A DNA stretch of 64,000 bases, taken from contig JAFGOA010000036.1 of assembly GCA_016926735.1 (NCBI GenBank), positions 33,821-97,820 on the forward strand, read 5' to 3'. Positions 9,986 to 18,629 of this stretch are shown here, piece by piece. This DNA is from Promethearchaeota archaeon (GTDB lineage: Archaea > Asgardarchaeota > Lokiarchaeia > Sigyniarchaeales > SOKP01). Position 1 is the stretch's first letter, and each line of letters opens with the position of its first letter. Both the position numbers and the translations under genes were made by a program. Under the pieces are notes generated by a model that worked only from the letters and a program-made list of their open reading frames with translations, made no database searches and was not told the DNA's origin.

Positions 9986-11230
9986 ATGGCAAAAAAACCC
10001 AATTTGAAAAGCGAAGATGTGATTACAGAATCTGATAGTAACACAATTGAATTTATTCTTAAATTCTTTAGAGCTAAATCTCTTAATATTGATAAAGAGA
10101 AAAACGTAGTTATTATAAAAGGAATTTTAAATAATCCTATTGAATCCTTTAGTTTCTTAAATAAAAAAGAAGTAGATTTTATTAAAAAAAGTTTAACTGT
10201 AACAAATCTCAAAGATCTATTGGAATATAAGAATAAAAATCTCTATGATTATATCTCATTTGATAATCTCAAATCAACAGAAAAAGCAGGTATTGAGATT
10301 AAAGAATTAGAAGAAAAAATACAGAAAGCAATAAATATCACAGTAATTGCTGATAAATTAAAAGAAAATTCAGTCTCTTTGGATAAAGAACAACAAAAAA
10401 TAATAATCGCAGGATTAGATCAAGCAGGTAAAACAGCCATCCTAACTAAGTTTGGAGGTAGATTTGGTCTTAATGAATTAGCAAAAATTAAACCAACTAA
10501 AAAAGTAGAAAGAAGAGAAATTAATACAGATAGTTTTACAATATTTCTTTGGGATTTTGGAGGGCAGAGTATTTATCGAGAAGAATATCTTGAAAATCCA
10601 GATACTTATTTTATAGGTGTAGATTTATTAATTTATGTAATTGATATTCAAGATCCAGACAGATTTGACGAATCATTTACATATTTAAAAGGAATTGTTA
10701 ATGCTTTAAAAAATTTAGAAGAAAATCCTTACATATTGATTTTCTTACATAAATATGATCCTGATATAAGACAAGATCCAAAAATAGAACTTAATGTCGA
10801 ATTTGTAAAAGATAAACTTAAAGATTTCTTTGCAGAATCGACTTTTTCTCATGAAACATACTTATCCTCCATATATTATTCTGTTGCAAGAGAACCCCAA
10901 TTTGCTAAATATATGAAAGAAATGATAGCTAATGTTGGTAATTCTGTTGATAATCCTACAATTCAAAAAGTTGAAGGTTTAGCTAAGACATTAGAACAAA
11001 CCCTTAATGCTGTAATACGTCTTTCAGAAAGTATGTCTCTTGAATTAAACCAATTAGATACACGATTAAGGGCTCTCGAGTCTGGAGCTGTTCATATGGC
11101 TCAGCAAGGGGTCCCCATAGAAATTAGTCCAACAGTGCAAACAAAAGAAATAGGAGGAGGAAATGTTCGAGTTAGAGTTCTTGATGAATTAAAGGACTTA
11201 TTTGCAAAAAGAAAAAAACTCGATTTTTAA
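9986..11230 (+). CDS. Rag/Arf-like GTPase with N- and C-terminal helical extensions
   Basis: A 414-residue GTPase. The G domain (about 135-320) has P-loop AGLDQAGKTA, switch II WDFGGQ as in Arf, Galpha and Rag proteins, and a G4 motif HKYD in place of NKxD, followed by YLSSIYYS. HK-x-D together with a T/S-S-I-Y segment is the Rag/Gtr signature, so Rag is favoured over Arf. An N-terminal region (1-130) of helices precedes the G domain, and a C-terminal helix with LNQLDTRLRALESG looks like a coiled-coil dimerisation element. There is no N-terminal myristoylation glycine or C-terminal prenylation motif. In eukaryotes Rag GTPases bind roadblock proteins on lysosomes; two roadblock genes lie nearby (14.1 and 21.2 kb). 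Confidence 0.85.
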   Translation: MAKKPNLKSEDVITESDSNTIEFILKFFRAKSLNIDKEKNVVIIKGILNNPIESFSFLNKKEVDFIKKSLTVTNLKDLLEYKNKNLYDYISFDNLKSTEKAGIEIKELEEKIQKAINITVIADKLKENSVSLDKEQQKIIIAGLDQAGKTAILTKFGGRFGLNELAKIKPTKKVERREINTDSFTIFLWDFGGQSIYREEYLENPDTYFIGVDLLIYVIDIQDPDRFDESFTYLKGIVNALKNLEENPYILIFLHKYDPDIRQDPKIELNVEFVKDKLKDFFAESTFSHETYLSSIYYSVAREPQFAKYMKEMIANVGNSVDNPTIQKVEGLAKTLEQTLNAVIRLSESMSLELNQLDTRLRALESGAVHMAQQGVPIEISPTVQTKEIGGGNVRVRVLDELKDLFAKRKKLDF

Positions 11231-11235
11231 AGATC

Positions 11236-11952
11236 TTATTTCATTTCTTTTTTTCTCTGATTTTTTATATGTTTATATAATGCTAATAGAAGAATAGAAC
11301 CAAATGCTCCTATACAAAGAATAACATACCATATATTTTCAAATAATAAAGGATTGATTTCATAAGGTATCATATCTATTTTTAAACTATTCTCAATTTG
11401 AACTAACAAATCAATTAACAATGGAGAAATAAAAAATACCGTTATGGTAAATCCTACAATACCTAAACTAAAACCAACAATCACATCTGAAGGATAATGA
11501 ACTCCTAATTGAACCCTAGAAAAAGCTATTAATCCAATTAATATACAAAATACCAAAAGAATATAAGGTGAATTTGTTAAAAAACTAATAGTTAATCCTT
11601 GAGAAACAATATTATATGTATGCCATGAAGGAAAACTTCTTGAAAAAGGTTTTCGCGCGAAAACTTTAATATTATCTATTTTTCTAAAAGGTCTTTGCCT
11701 TTTAATTAATATTTTTATGAAAACTATTGATACTAATCCAAATAAATAAGCAAATCCAATATTTGATAAATAAAGAGGATCATACCAAATCAATAAAAAA
11801 AAACCTATTAATATACACCAGATAGTCTCTTCTCCTAAAAATGAGAGGTTTCTTAGTAAAGCTGTAAATATATTGCCTCCAATACCATTATATTTTACGA
11901 CAATTTTACTATCCCATTCATTTATCTTCTCAAACCAATTTTTGATTTCCAT
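11236..11952 (-). CDS. PAP2-family membrane phosphatase
   Basis: An integral membrane phosphatase of the type 2 phosphatidic acid phosphatase superfamily, probably dephosphorylating a lipid phosphate or polyprenyl diphosphate at the outer membrane face. All three catalytic blocks are present: K-x6-R-P (KRQRPFRK region), a P-S-x-H block (SFPSWHT), and S-R-x5-H-x3-D (SRVQLGVHYPSD). Usually the second block is PSGH; here it has Trp. About five or six helices surround them in 238 residues. It ends 6 nt from the convergent Rag-like GTPase stop and is 9 nt downstream of the PHP gene on the same strand, suggesting one transcript. Confidence 0.9.
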   Translation of the reverse strand: MEIKNWFEKINEWDSKIVVKYNGIGGNIFTALLRNLSFLGEETIWCILIGFFLLIWYDPLYLSNIGFAYLFGLVSIVFIKILIKRQRPFRKIDNIKVFARKPFSRSFPSWHTYNIVSQGLTISFLTNSPYILLVFCILIGLIAFSRVQLGVHYPSDVIVGFSLGIVGFTITVFFISPLLIDLLVQIENSLKIDMIPYEINPLLFENIWYVILCIGAFGSILLLALYKHIKNQRKKEMK

Positions 11953-11961
11953 AGTTTTTAC

Positions 11962-12795
11962 TCAGCTATTCAATTGTTCAATAAATTTATACTCTTTTTT
12001 TACTGTTAATGATTTTTCCTTAAAATATTTTAGATTATGGGAATCTGATCCAATAAAAATCTTTGCCCCTAATTTTTTTAATTGAATAATTATCTCTCTT
12101 GAAGGAAATGATCTCCCATAAGAATATTTTAGACCTGAAAGATTATATTCGATATTAATTCCATTTTTTATACATAATTTTCCTAAATTGAGTATTCTTT
12201 CATCTGAAATGTCACAATCTTTACTCGGTTTTAATTCATTATTATTAATATATCGAAAAATTGTGTCAATATGACAAATATTTTGAAATATTTGAGATCT
12301 AATCATTTTTTCAACAGAAATAAAATATTCATCAATTAATTGTCCTGTTGTTTTTTTTTTTAAAAGCTCAATAATATAAGATTTTTCCGTAATTGGAAAT
12401 CCTATATCGCATTCATGAACACTTCCAGCAATGAAATCCATTTTTTTATCATAATCGTCCATGAATTCTATTAAATCGACTTCTCTTTCCTTATAATAAT
12501 CGACTTCTAACCCGCTAAGAATAAAATCATAGGTTTCTTTTAATTCATCGATTTCTTCCAAATAATTTTCAATATTACCATTATAAAATGGATGAGAAAT
12601 ATCATTCTCAACTTTATAAAGCTCATAGTGCTCTAAAAAACAAATATTAATTTTTTTTTTCTCAGCAATTGTGATATAATCTTCAAAATTAGGACCATTT
12701 TGAACAATATCGGAACTCCATTTTGTATGCACATGATAATCTGTATATTTGAACCGCATATGTCTATAAAAATTATTAATTAATGAATTATTCAT
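11962..12795 (-). CDS. PHP-domain phosphoesterase, histidinol-phosphatase-like
   Basis: A metal-dependent phosphoesterase with the polymerase-and-histidinol-phosphatase fold. The metal ligands are visible: DYHVHTKWSSD (H-x-H), CFLEHYELY, LSGLEVDYY, GSVHECDIGF, CHIDTI and GSDSH. The 277-residue length and motif spacing fit the HisK/HisJ class of histidinol phosphatases, but no other histidine-biosynthesis gene is near, so the substrate is open. The ATG at 12795 is used; an ATG 36 nt later, immediately before the first motif, is equally possible. It is the upstream partner of the PAP2 gene. Confidence 0.85.
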   Translation of the reverse strand: MNNSLINNFYRHMRFKYTDYHVHTKWSSDIVQNGPNFEDYITIAEKKKINICFLEHYELYKVENDISHPFYNGNIENYLEEIDELKETYDFILSGLEVDYYKEREVDLIEFMDDYDKKMDFIAGSVHECDIGFPITEKSYIIELLKKKTTGQLIDEYFISVEKMIRSQIFQNICHIDTIFRYINNNELKPSKDCDISDERILNLGKLCIKNGINIEYNLSGLKYSYGRSFPSREIIIQLKKLGAKIFIGSDSHNLKYFKEKSLTVKKEYKFIEQLNS

Positions 12796-12882
12796 GAAAT
12801 ATAATTTATCAAATTAGAAAAAATTATTTAAAAAATGCATTAGAAACTCAAATAGGGAGAGAAAAAAACTAAAATTGGGAAA

Positions 12883-13683
12883 TTAAATATTATTGCGTAG
12901 ATATTCAAGTGCTTCTCCTCTAATTTCCCCATAAGTTCCTATTCCAATTTTTTTGATCTCATCTACAATTTGGGGTGTTTTAATATTTCTTAAAGTATTA
13001 CGCCAAAAAAGAGTTTCAAGATTTTGAAATTTTGCAAGACTTTTTGGAAATTTTTCCATATGAACGTTAAATAAAGCAATTGTCTTTAATGAAGGATGAC
13101 TTGCTAGAAATACAGGGATGTCATCAATAGTAGTTCGACAAAAGTCAATTTTATTCAGGTTGGATGCATTTAAGAGAGTCTCTGGAAGGTAGAAATCTTT
13201 AGGTGTTTCATATAGTCTTATATTTTTTAAATTTTGAAGATTTCCAATAGATTTAGGTAAAGTTTTCATTAATTCACAAGTGAACTGTAATGATTCTAAA
13301 CTCTCCATTTCTCCTATTGATTGGGGCAATTCAGTTATTACCTTACTCTCGATTGTCATTATTTTAAGTTTTTTTAGTTTACCAATTTCTTCTGGAAGAT
13401 TTCCCATAAGTGCATGTCTCCACCCAATTGTTTCCAGATATTCTAATTTTCCTATTTCTGTAGGCATATATCTAATCTCATTCTTTTTAATCTCCTCTGC
13501 TGGTATTTTATTATAGATAGGTCTCTCCTCTTTATCCATTTCAAATGAAATTTTAGTTATGTGTTTTTTTGTTGTTTCATATTTGGGACCTAAAAGAGAT
13601 GCTTTTTTCTTGGGAAGGATATTGATTTTTAATGCATTATTTATTAATTGAATTATTTCCTTTTCTTCTTTAAAATTAATCAT
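12883..13683 (-). CDS. Leucine-rich-repeat protein
   Basis: A 266-residue cytoplasmic protein whose residues 80-240 hold about seven leucine-rich repeats of roughly 23 residues, with units such as LPEEIGKLKKLKIMTIESK, LPQSIGEMESLESLQF and LPKSIGNLQNLKNIRL. The LP-x-S-I-G-x-L-x-x-L pattern is the Ras-group type found in eukaryotic and Asgard proteins. There is no signal peptide or membrane helix, so it acts inside the cell as a protein-binding module. The N-terminal 80 residues are charged, with a segment RYMPTEIGKLEYLE that may be the first repeat. It lies between signalling genes, and a GTPase partner is possible. Confidence 0.85.
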   Translation of the reverse strand: MINFKEEKEIIQLINNALKINILPKKKASLLGPKYETTKKHITKISFEMDKEERPIYNKIPAEEIKKNEIRYMPTEIGKLEYLETIGWRHALMGNLPEEIGKLKKLKIMTIESKVITELPQSIGEMESLESLQFTCELMKTLPKSIGNLQNLKNIRLYETPKDFYLPETLLNASNLNKIDFCRTTIDDIPVFLASHPSLKTIALFNVHMEKFPKSLAKFQNLETLFWRNTLRNIKTPQIVDEIKKIGIGTYGEIRGEALEYLRNNI

Positions 13684-14121
13684 TTTATATCATTTTAAAT
13701 TTAAAATATTCCTAAGGTTCTTAATAATTTTTAGAATTAAAATAATGCTAAAATTTCTAAGTAGAAATCTCGCTAAAATTATATATATAATCTTAAAATA
13801 TCTATTTCGCAATATTTCTAATACATTTTCAATTATTCGGATATTTTTTCCAACAATGGTTTTTTAAAGAACATATTCCATAGAAAATGTATAGATTTTA
13901 ATAGAAATCTGAATTGAAGATGTTTTTCACGATCTCCTTATACTAACTTCACATAAATACTATATCAGAATCATGATAAATAATTGGTTTTCTTATTTAT
14001 CAATATTTACAATGGATTTTCTGTTCATTTAAAAATGTAGAGTATTATGATATAGTAAATTCTATGTATATTCATCCATACTTTAAAGAACATGGGTTTT
14101 TGCTATAAGATTGTAAAAAAA
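13684..14121. other. Intergenic region with no recognised gene
   Basis: About 440 bp between the LRR gene start and the roadblock gene end, both on the minus strand. All frames are broken by frequent stops. A short motif agaaatct occurs twice (near 13763 and 13903), but this is weak. The region must hold the LRR promoter at its left end. Nothing else is supported. Confidence 0.4.
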
Positions 14122-14511
14122 TTAGCAATTATCATTTATTCTATCAAAATATACATTCATTTTTTCCAAAAAAGAATCTACTCTTGAAAATTCATCAATA
14201 ATCAATGTTAGGAACACTTTATATTCATTATTTTTAAAAATCATAATAGAAATATCTTCTATTTGAGCGATAATTTTTTGCAATGATCTATCTCCAATTG
14301 TTTTCCCCAAACCATCAGCACTTTTTAAAACAGAGGCAATCATCGGGATTAATTCTTTATAATTATAATCTTCTTTCGTTTCTTTAATTAATAATCTACC
14401 ATCTAAATAGGAAAGAATCACTCCCAGAAAATTACCTTCTTTTTTGATTTCTTCAAGTATCTTTGATAATTTTTGATAGTTAGGACTATTTTGGATTTTA
14501 TTTTCACTCAT
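14122..14511 (-). CDS. Roadblock/LC7-domain protein
   Basis: A 129-residue single-domain protein of the roadblock/LC7 fold, which forms dimers and regulates small GTPases (MglB, Ragulator and dynein light chains belong here). Visible elements are the first strand and turn FLGVILSYLDGRLLIKE, the helix ELIPMIASVLKSADGLGKTIG, the strand SLQKIIAQIEDISIMIF and the final helix VDSFLEKMNVYFDRI. It is divergent from a second copy at 21.2 kb. It is close to the Ras-like GTPase at 16.1 kb and the Rag-like GTPase at 10 kb, which are plausible partners. It lies head to head with the M20-like gene, 75 nt apart. Confidence 0.85.
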   Translation of the reverse strand: MSENKIQNSPNYQKLSKILEEIKKEGNFLGVILSYLDGRLLIKETKEDYNYKELIPMIASVLKSADGLGKTIGDRSLQKIIAQIEDISIMIFKNNEYKVFLTLIIDEFSRVDSFLEKMNVYFDRINDNC

Positions 14512-14586
14512 GATTTTAAGAAAGCATGTTCAATATCTAAAATAATTAATATGCATTTAATTAATTAATGTTATAGTGAAAAAAAG

Positions 14587-15975
14587 TTGGAAAATAAAGA
14601 TTTAGTAGAATTAATAAAAGAGAGTAATAAATTCTTTATTATAAATGAATTAATCCCATTTTTAAAAATTCCTAGTTTTACATTAAATAAGGAAGGAATT
14701 AATCAAGCTATTAATTTTATAATTAAATATATCTCTGAATTTAGTGATGATATCCAGAAAATTGAAGGAGAGGTAAACCCTTTAATAATAGCAAAAGTTT
14801 CAGGGAAAATTAAAACGCCTATCCTAATTTATATGATGTATGATACTCAACCTGTTAATGAATTAAAAAAATGGGAATCTCAACCTTTTCAAGCAGATAT
14901 AAAAAAAATTCCAGAATTTAATAATTTAGGAAATTGTATTATTGCTAGAGGAGCATATAATTCAAAAACTCCTTTATTATCATTTCTCAATATTATAAAA
15001 ATTCTTAAACAAAAAGAAAACTTACCTATTTCATTGTTTCTTGTATTTGATGGAGAAGAAGAAATAGGATCCCCAACATTTTTAAAATTAATATCTACTA
15101 AAAAATCATTATTTGAAAATTGTACACATGCTTATTATCCTTCAACTAAACAAGATATAGATGGTAAAGCTATTATTAAATTAGGATATAAAGGATTAAT
15201 TTCATTTTCTTTAAGAACTACCTCTAAAAATAAACAAGTTCATTCTGCTTATAATAATATCATACCAAATCCTTGTTTGGATCTTTTGAGATTAATAGAT
15301 ATTATTTTTAAAGATAATAAAATACAAATAAAATCTTTATCTGAAGAATATAAACCTTTACAAAAAGAACAGGAACTTTTAGAAAAATTATCTTTAAATA
15401 AAGATCTTGGAAATATCTTGTTAAAAGCAGGAATTAATCAATATTCAGCTCAAGACTCTTATCAATTATTTTTTAATTATTTATTCAAACCCACATTCAA
15501 TATTTCTACATTAAAATCTGGATATTTAAAAGAGGGTATAAAAAATTCAATTCCGAATAGTGCTCTTTGTAATATTGATATTAGATTTGCACATCAACAA
15601 TCTGTAGATATTATCTTTGATGAAATTTCAAGACTTATTCTTTCATATTCTCGTAATCTAAATTCTGATGTTGAAATTATAAAAAACAGTGCTATTGAGA
15701 GTTCACGTATAGATATTGATTCTGTCCTAGTAAAGAGTATTCTAAAGAGTTATGATAAATTAGAAATTCAATCTGAGATCTGGCCAATTAGCGCAGCAGC
15801 AGCCCCGTTAAGTAAAATAAATACTGATTTAGGAATGGAATACATTGCAGCAGGTTTAGGAATAGGAGGTAATGCTCATACTTATAATGAATTTATACAA
15901 TTTGATTCAATAATCGACGCTAGACTATCTTATTTTTATTTTCTTTTTTTCTGTTCAGAAGACCTTAATTTTTAA
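14587..15975 (+). CDS. M20-family peptidase homologue with degenerate metal site
   Basis: A 462-residue homologue of M20 di-metal amidohydrolases (ArgE/DapE/CPG2 family), with catalytic and lid domains in the usual order. Several metal ligands are changed. The first block, normally Y-G-H-Y-D, reads Y-M-M-Y-D (Met84 in place of the ligand His). The bridging Asp block, normally G-R-G-x-x-D, reads A-R-G-A-Y-N (Asn125). The third-ligand Asp region reads YYPSTKQD, with Ser at the expected Asp. The EEE catalytic block (DGEEEIG) and the C-terminal NAHTYNEF His are kept. It is probably inactive as a classical peptidase or uses altered metals. It starts at a TTG at 14587; no earlier ATG exists in frame. 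Confidence 0.8.
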   Translation: MENKDLVELIKESNKFFIINELIPFLKIPSFTLNKEGINQAINFIIKYISEFSDDIQKIEGEVNPLIIAKVSGKIKTPILIYMMYDTQPVNELKKWESQPFQADIKKIPEFNNLGNCIIARGAYNSKTPLLSFLNIIKILKQKENLPISLFLVFDGEEEIGSPTFLKLISTKKSLFENCTHAYYPSTKQDIDGKAIIKLGYKGLISFSLRTTSKNKQVHSAYNNIIPNPCLDLLRLIDIIFKDNKIQIKSLSEEYKPLQKEQELLEKLSLNKDLGNILLKAGINQYSAQDSYQLFFNYLFKPTFNISTLKSGYLKEGIKNSIPNSALCNIDIRFAHQQSVDIIFDEISRLILSYSRNLNSDVEIIKNSAIESSRIDIDSVLVKSILKSYDKLEIQSEIWPISAAAAPLSKINTDLGMEYIAAGLGIGGNAHTYNEFIQFDSIIDARLSYFYFLFFCSEDLNF

Positions 15976-16117
15976 AGATGTCCTATAGTATTACATATAT
16001 TATATCACAAAAATTTTTAAAAAATTATTTTATCTAAATTATATCTGAAATAGAAAATAAGAATATTATACAATAGTTTTTTTTATAAATTTACAGTTAT
16101 CAGGTTCCAAAATAACA

Positions 16118-16681
16118 ATGAGTAATTCAAATATTGATATTGTTTTTAAAATATGTATTTTTGGGGATGGTGGTGTTGGTAAAACAACATTAATTAAGAG
16201 ATATTTAACTGGTTTATTTGATGATTCTACAGCTATGACTATTGGATTAGATTTTCATACAAAAAGAATCAAAATTAAAGATTTAAATATCGCACTTCAA
16301 GTATGGGATTTTGCTGGAGAAGAAAGATTTCGTTTTTTATTACCTTCTTATGTAGGAGGTGCAAATGGAGGATTATTTATGTTTGATATTACTCGATTTA
16401 CAAGTCTAAAAAACTTCCCTGATTGGTTAGAAATATTCAGAAATGGATATAATAAAAACAACAGTACAAATAATGTAGATTTAAAACTACCCGTGATTAT
16501 GGTAGGTGGAAAATCAGATCTAAATGATAGTCGAGCAGTTTCAATAGAGGATGCTGAGGAAATAGTGCAAAATGAAAATCTATATAGTTATATTGAATGT
16601 TCTTCAAAAACGGGTGAGAATATAGAGGAAATTTTTAATCAAATTGTATTATATCTGCTGAAAGTCTCAAATATATTTTAA
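16118..16681 (+). CDS. Ras/Rab-like small GTPase
   Basis: A 187-residue Ras-superfamily GTPase: G1 GDGGVGKTT, G2 Thr in TAMTIGLDF, G3 WDFAGEERF, G4 GGKSDL (Gly in place of Asn in NKxD) and G5 SSKTGEN. The WD-x-A-G-x-E/Q-R-F signature and TIGxDF switch I are Rab-like. The C-terminus ends SNIF and has no Cys, so prenylation as in Rab/Ras is excluded; membrane association would need a partner. It begins at ATG 16118 just after a TATA-poor leader and is followed by a 640-bp gap. Roadblock proteins encoded at 14.1 and 21.2 kb are candidate regulators. Confidence 0.9.
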   Translation: MSNSNIDIVFKICIFGDGGVGKTTLIKRYLTGLFDDSTAMTIGLDFHTKRIKIKDLNIALQVWDFAGEERFRFLLPSYVGGANGGLFMFDITRFTSLKNFPDWLEIFRNGYNKNNSTNNVDLKLPVIMVGGKSDLNDSRAVSIEDAEEIVQNENLYSYIECSSKTGENIEEIFNQIVLYLLKVSNIF

Positions 16682-17319
16682 TGTGTATATTAGTTGAAAA
16701 AACAATACTCATTTGAATTATTATTATATTAATAATATATATTAAATTATTAATACAAAAATAATATATTGAAGTTTACTTTCTAATGTTCCATAATTTA
16801 ATTCTAATTTATTTGTTTTTTAAATCAGAAAAGATTATAATAAACGTTCTATAAATTCATACAAGATTTTAAAACCACTATTTCGTCTTAAGCGTTAAGG
16901 AGCGATATGTATCATCTTTCATAGACTATTTCCAATTATATTAGAGGAGATTGTCATTCTCCTTTTTTGTCGAAATCACTATAATTATATTCATTGTTTT
17001 AGAGGGAATTTGATTAATTTTCTCCTTTGAATATGATGCTATTTAAATAATTTTCGATATAACTGATTTATATACAATTAAAAATGATAAATGTCTATTT
17101 TAATCAATAATTAGACTTATTCCCTTTTACAAAACATAGAATTTCTTCTATTCTTTTTTTGAACTTTATTGAGATTTTCTTTTTTTATATCAATGCGTTA
17201 ATATTTTATTATTGTTATTAATTATGAAAATTACAAAGAAGATTAATAAACACCTTATTTATATATTATTATTAAGTTAGCATTAACTTTAGATTGAGAT
17301 TAAAAGGTATTGGAATAAA
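16682..17319. other. 640-bp intergenic region with small hairpins
   Basis: No coding frame is convincing. The segment 16880-16970 is less AT-rich than its surroundings and contains three perfect small inverted repeats: CTTAA-gcg-TTAAG at 16887-16899, GATA-tg-TATC at 16904-16913 and AGGAGA/TCTCCT at 16945-16963 followed by T6. This could be a small structured RNA with its own terminator or the 3' end of the GTPase transcript. A TATA-like stretch (ttatttatatatt) near 17255-17268 probably serves the downstream gene at 17320. Confidence 0.4.
16945..16968 (+). terminator. Hairpin followed by T-run
   Basis: AGGAGA and TCTCCT form a 6-bp stem with a 7-nt loop and are followed by six T residues. This resembles an intrinsic terminator. 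It lies about 265 nt after the Ras-like GTPase stop, so it either ends a long 3' UTR or belongs to a separate small RNA. Archaea mostly terminate on T-runs alone, so the stem may be incidental. Confidence 0.4.
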
Positions 17320-17667
17320 GTGCCAATTGGTTCATTAGTTATTAAATGGGACACAAGAAGCGGAATTGATATTTTAGCAAAAAACCCAGAAAATATAGCT
17401 GATAAAATTTCAAAAAAAACTTTATTACAGCTTTATAATATGCATCAATATTTAGTAGATGAAGGAGTTGTATGGTTACAACTAGATCATCTAAATCTTG
17501 TATCTTACTTTTCTGGAATTGATTTTTATTTTATAGTTGTTCTTAATATGCTTGAAAATCCTGAAGAATTTGAAGAAAAAACCTTTTATTGTGGAAAAAA
17601 ATTATCAGAATATACAGAAAATGATAATTTAAATGAAATAATGATAATGATGTGCAAGGATTTATAG
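17320..17667 (+). CDS. Small Asgard-type protein of unknown function
   Basis: A 115-residue protein starting at GTG 17320, with an AAAGGT about 12 nt upstream and a TATA-like element about 55-65 nt upstream. The N-terminus GSLVIKWDTRSGIDILAKNP followed by helices and a strand DFYFIVVLNMLENPEEFEE looks like a compact alpha/beta domain. It recalls the longin/roadblock type of small regulatory domains, but I cannot prove the fold. There is no signal or membrane helix. It is convergent with the HAD phosphatase, 24 nt away. Confidence 0.65.
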   Translation: MPIGSLVIKWDTRSGIDILAKNPENIADKISKKTLLQLYNMHQYLVDEGVVWLQLDHLNLVSYFSGIDFYFIVVLNMLENPEEFEEKTFYCGKKLSEYTENDNLNEIMIMMCKDL

Positions 17668-17691
17668 CTATAGCACTAATTTTTTGATATC

Positions 17692-18534
17692 CTAAGATAT
17701 AAATATATCATCTAATTTTTCTATAATAAGATTTGGTAATAGATCTTTATCATTTTCTGCATTATTTAATGTAATTCTTATATTTTCTATTTCGCTTCTA
17801 GTCGTAACACCTGTTAGAACAGCTATAGTAGTAATACCTGCTCTATTACCCGCTAAGATATCAGTATTGAGTCGATCTCCAATCATAACCGCATATTCTT
17901 TCATTAACGAATTATCTTCTAATATCTTATTAATACCAAATGGATTTGGTTTTCCATAAATCACTTTTGGATATTTACCAGTACAAGTAGTAACAGCATT
18001 TACCATTACACCTGCTCCGGGTTTAATTCCTTTTTCTACAGGCAAAGTTGAGTCTGAATTAGTCGCGATAAATTCGGCCCCTTTTTCAAGTATACATTTC
18101 TGAGCAGAATATAATTTATTATATGTTAGATCTCGATCAAGACCAACTACCACATAATCTACATTATCAACTTCCTCATCTTCCTTTAAAATAATGTGTC
18201 CACTATTCTCTAATTCTTTTTTTAATCCTATCTCTCCAATTACAAATACTTTAGAATTTTTCTTCATTTTTGTTATCTCAGAAGTGGTAATTGAAGCGCT
18301 TGTATAAAAATCTGAAATTTTACTTTCTATTCCTAATTTATTTAATTTATCTACATACATTTCACGAGTTATCGTTGAATTATTTGTATTATATATAACT
18401 TTAATGGACATTTCTCTTAATTCCTTGATGATTTTATTAACATTTTCTATTAATTTTTTACCTCTATAAATTACCCCATCTAAATCAAATATAAAAAGTT
18501 TTTTCTTCTTTAAATCATCAATTAATTCTCGCAT
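17692..18534 (-). CDS. HAD-superfamily phosphatase, NagD/class IIA type
   Basis: A 280-residue Mg-dependent phosphatase. Motif I is FDLDGVIYRG (nucleophile Asp and acid Asp), motif II is YNTNNST, motif III is the Lys in GKPNPFG, and motif IV is MIGDRLNTDILAG. The class IIA cap lies between motifs II and III (IATNSDSTLPVEKG). The family includes p-nitrophenyl phosphatases, NagD and phosphoglycolate or glycerol-phosphate phosphatases. The exact substrate cannot be read from sequence. It starts at ATG 18534 and is probably monocistronic. Confidence 0.92.
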   Translation of the reverse strand: MRELIDDLKKKKLFIFDLDGVIYRGKKLIENVNKIIKELREMSIKVIYNTNNSTITREMYVDKLNKLGIESKISDFYTSASITTSEITKMKKNSKVFVIGEIGLKKELENSGHIILKEDEEVDNVDYVVVGLDRDLTYNKLYSAQKCILEKGAEFIATNSDSTLPVEKGIKPGAGVMVNAVTTCTGKYPKVIYGKPNPFGINKILEDNSLMKEYAVMIGDRLNTDILAGNRAGITTIAVLTGVTTRSEIENIRITLNNAENDKDLLPNLIIEKLDDIFIS

Positions 18535-18629
18535 AGTTATTTAAAATAATAATAACTGATATTAAAAGATAATTAGAACACAAAATATCTTTAACTCTGC
18601 TAAATAAAAAGAATAATAATAAAAATTAT

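Noticed and set aside
17030..17080. C/D-box-like elements (tatgatg ... ctga)
   Set aside because: Only one imperfect C box and one D box, with no C'/D' pair or terminal stem; such short words are expected by chance.
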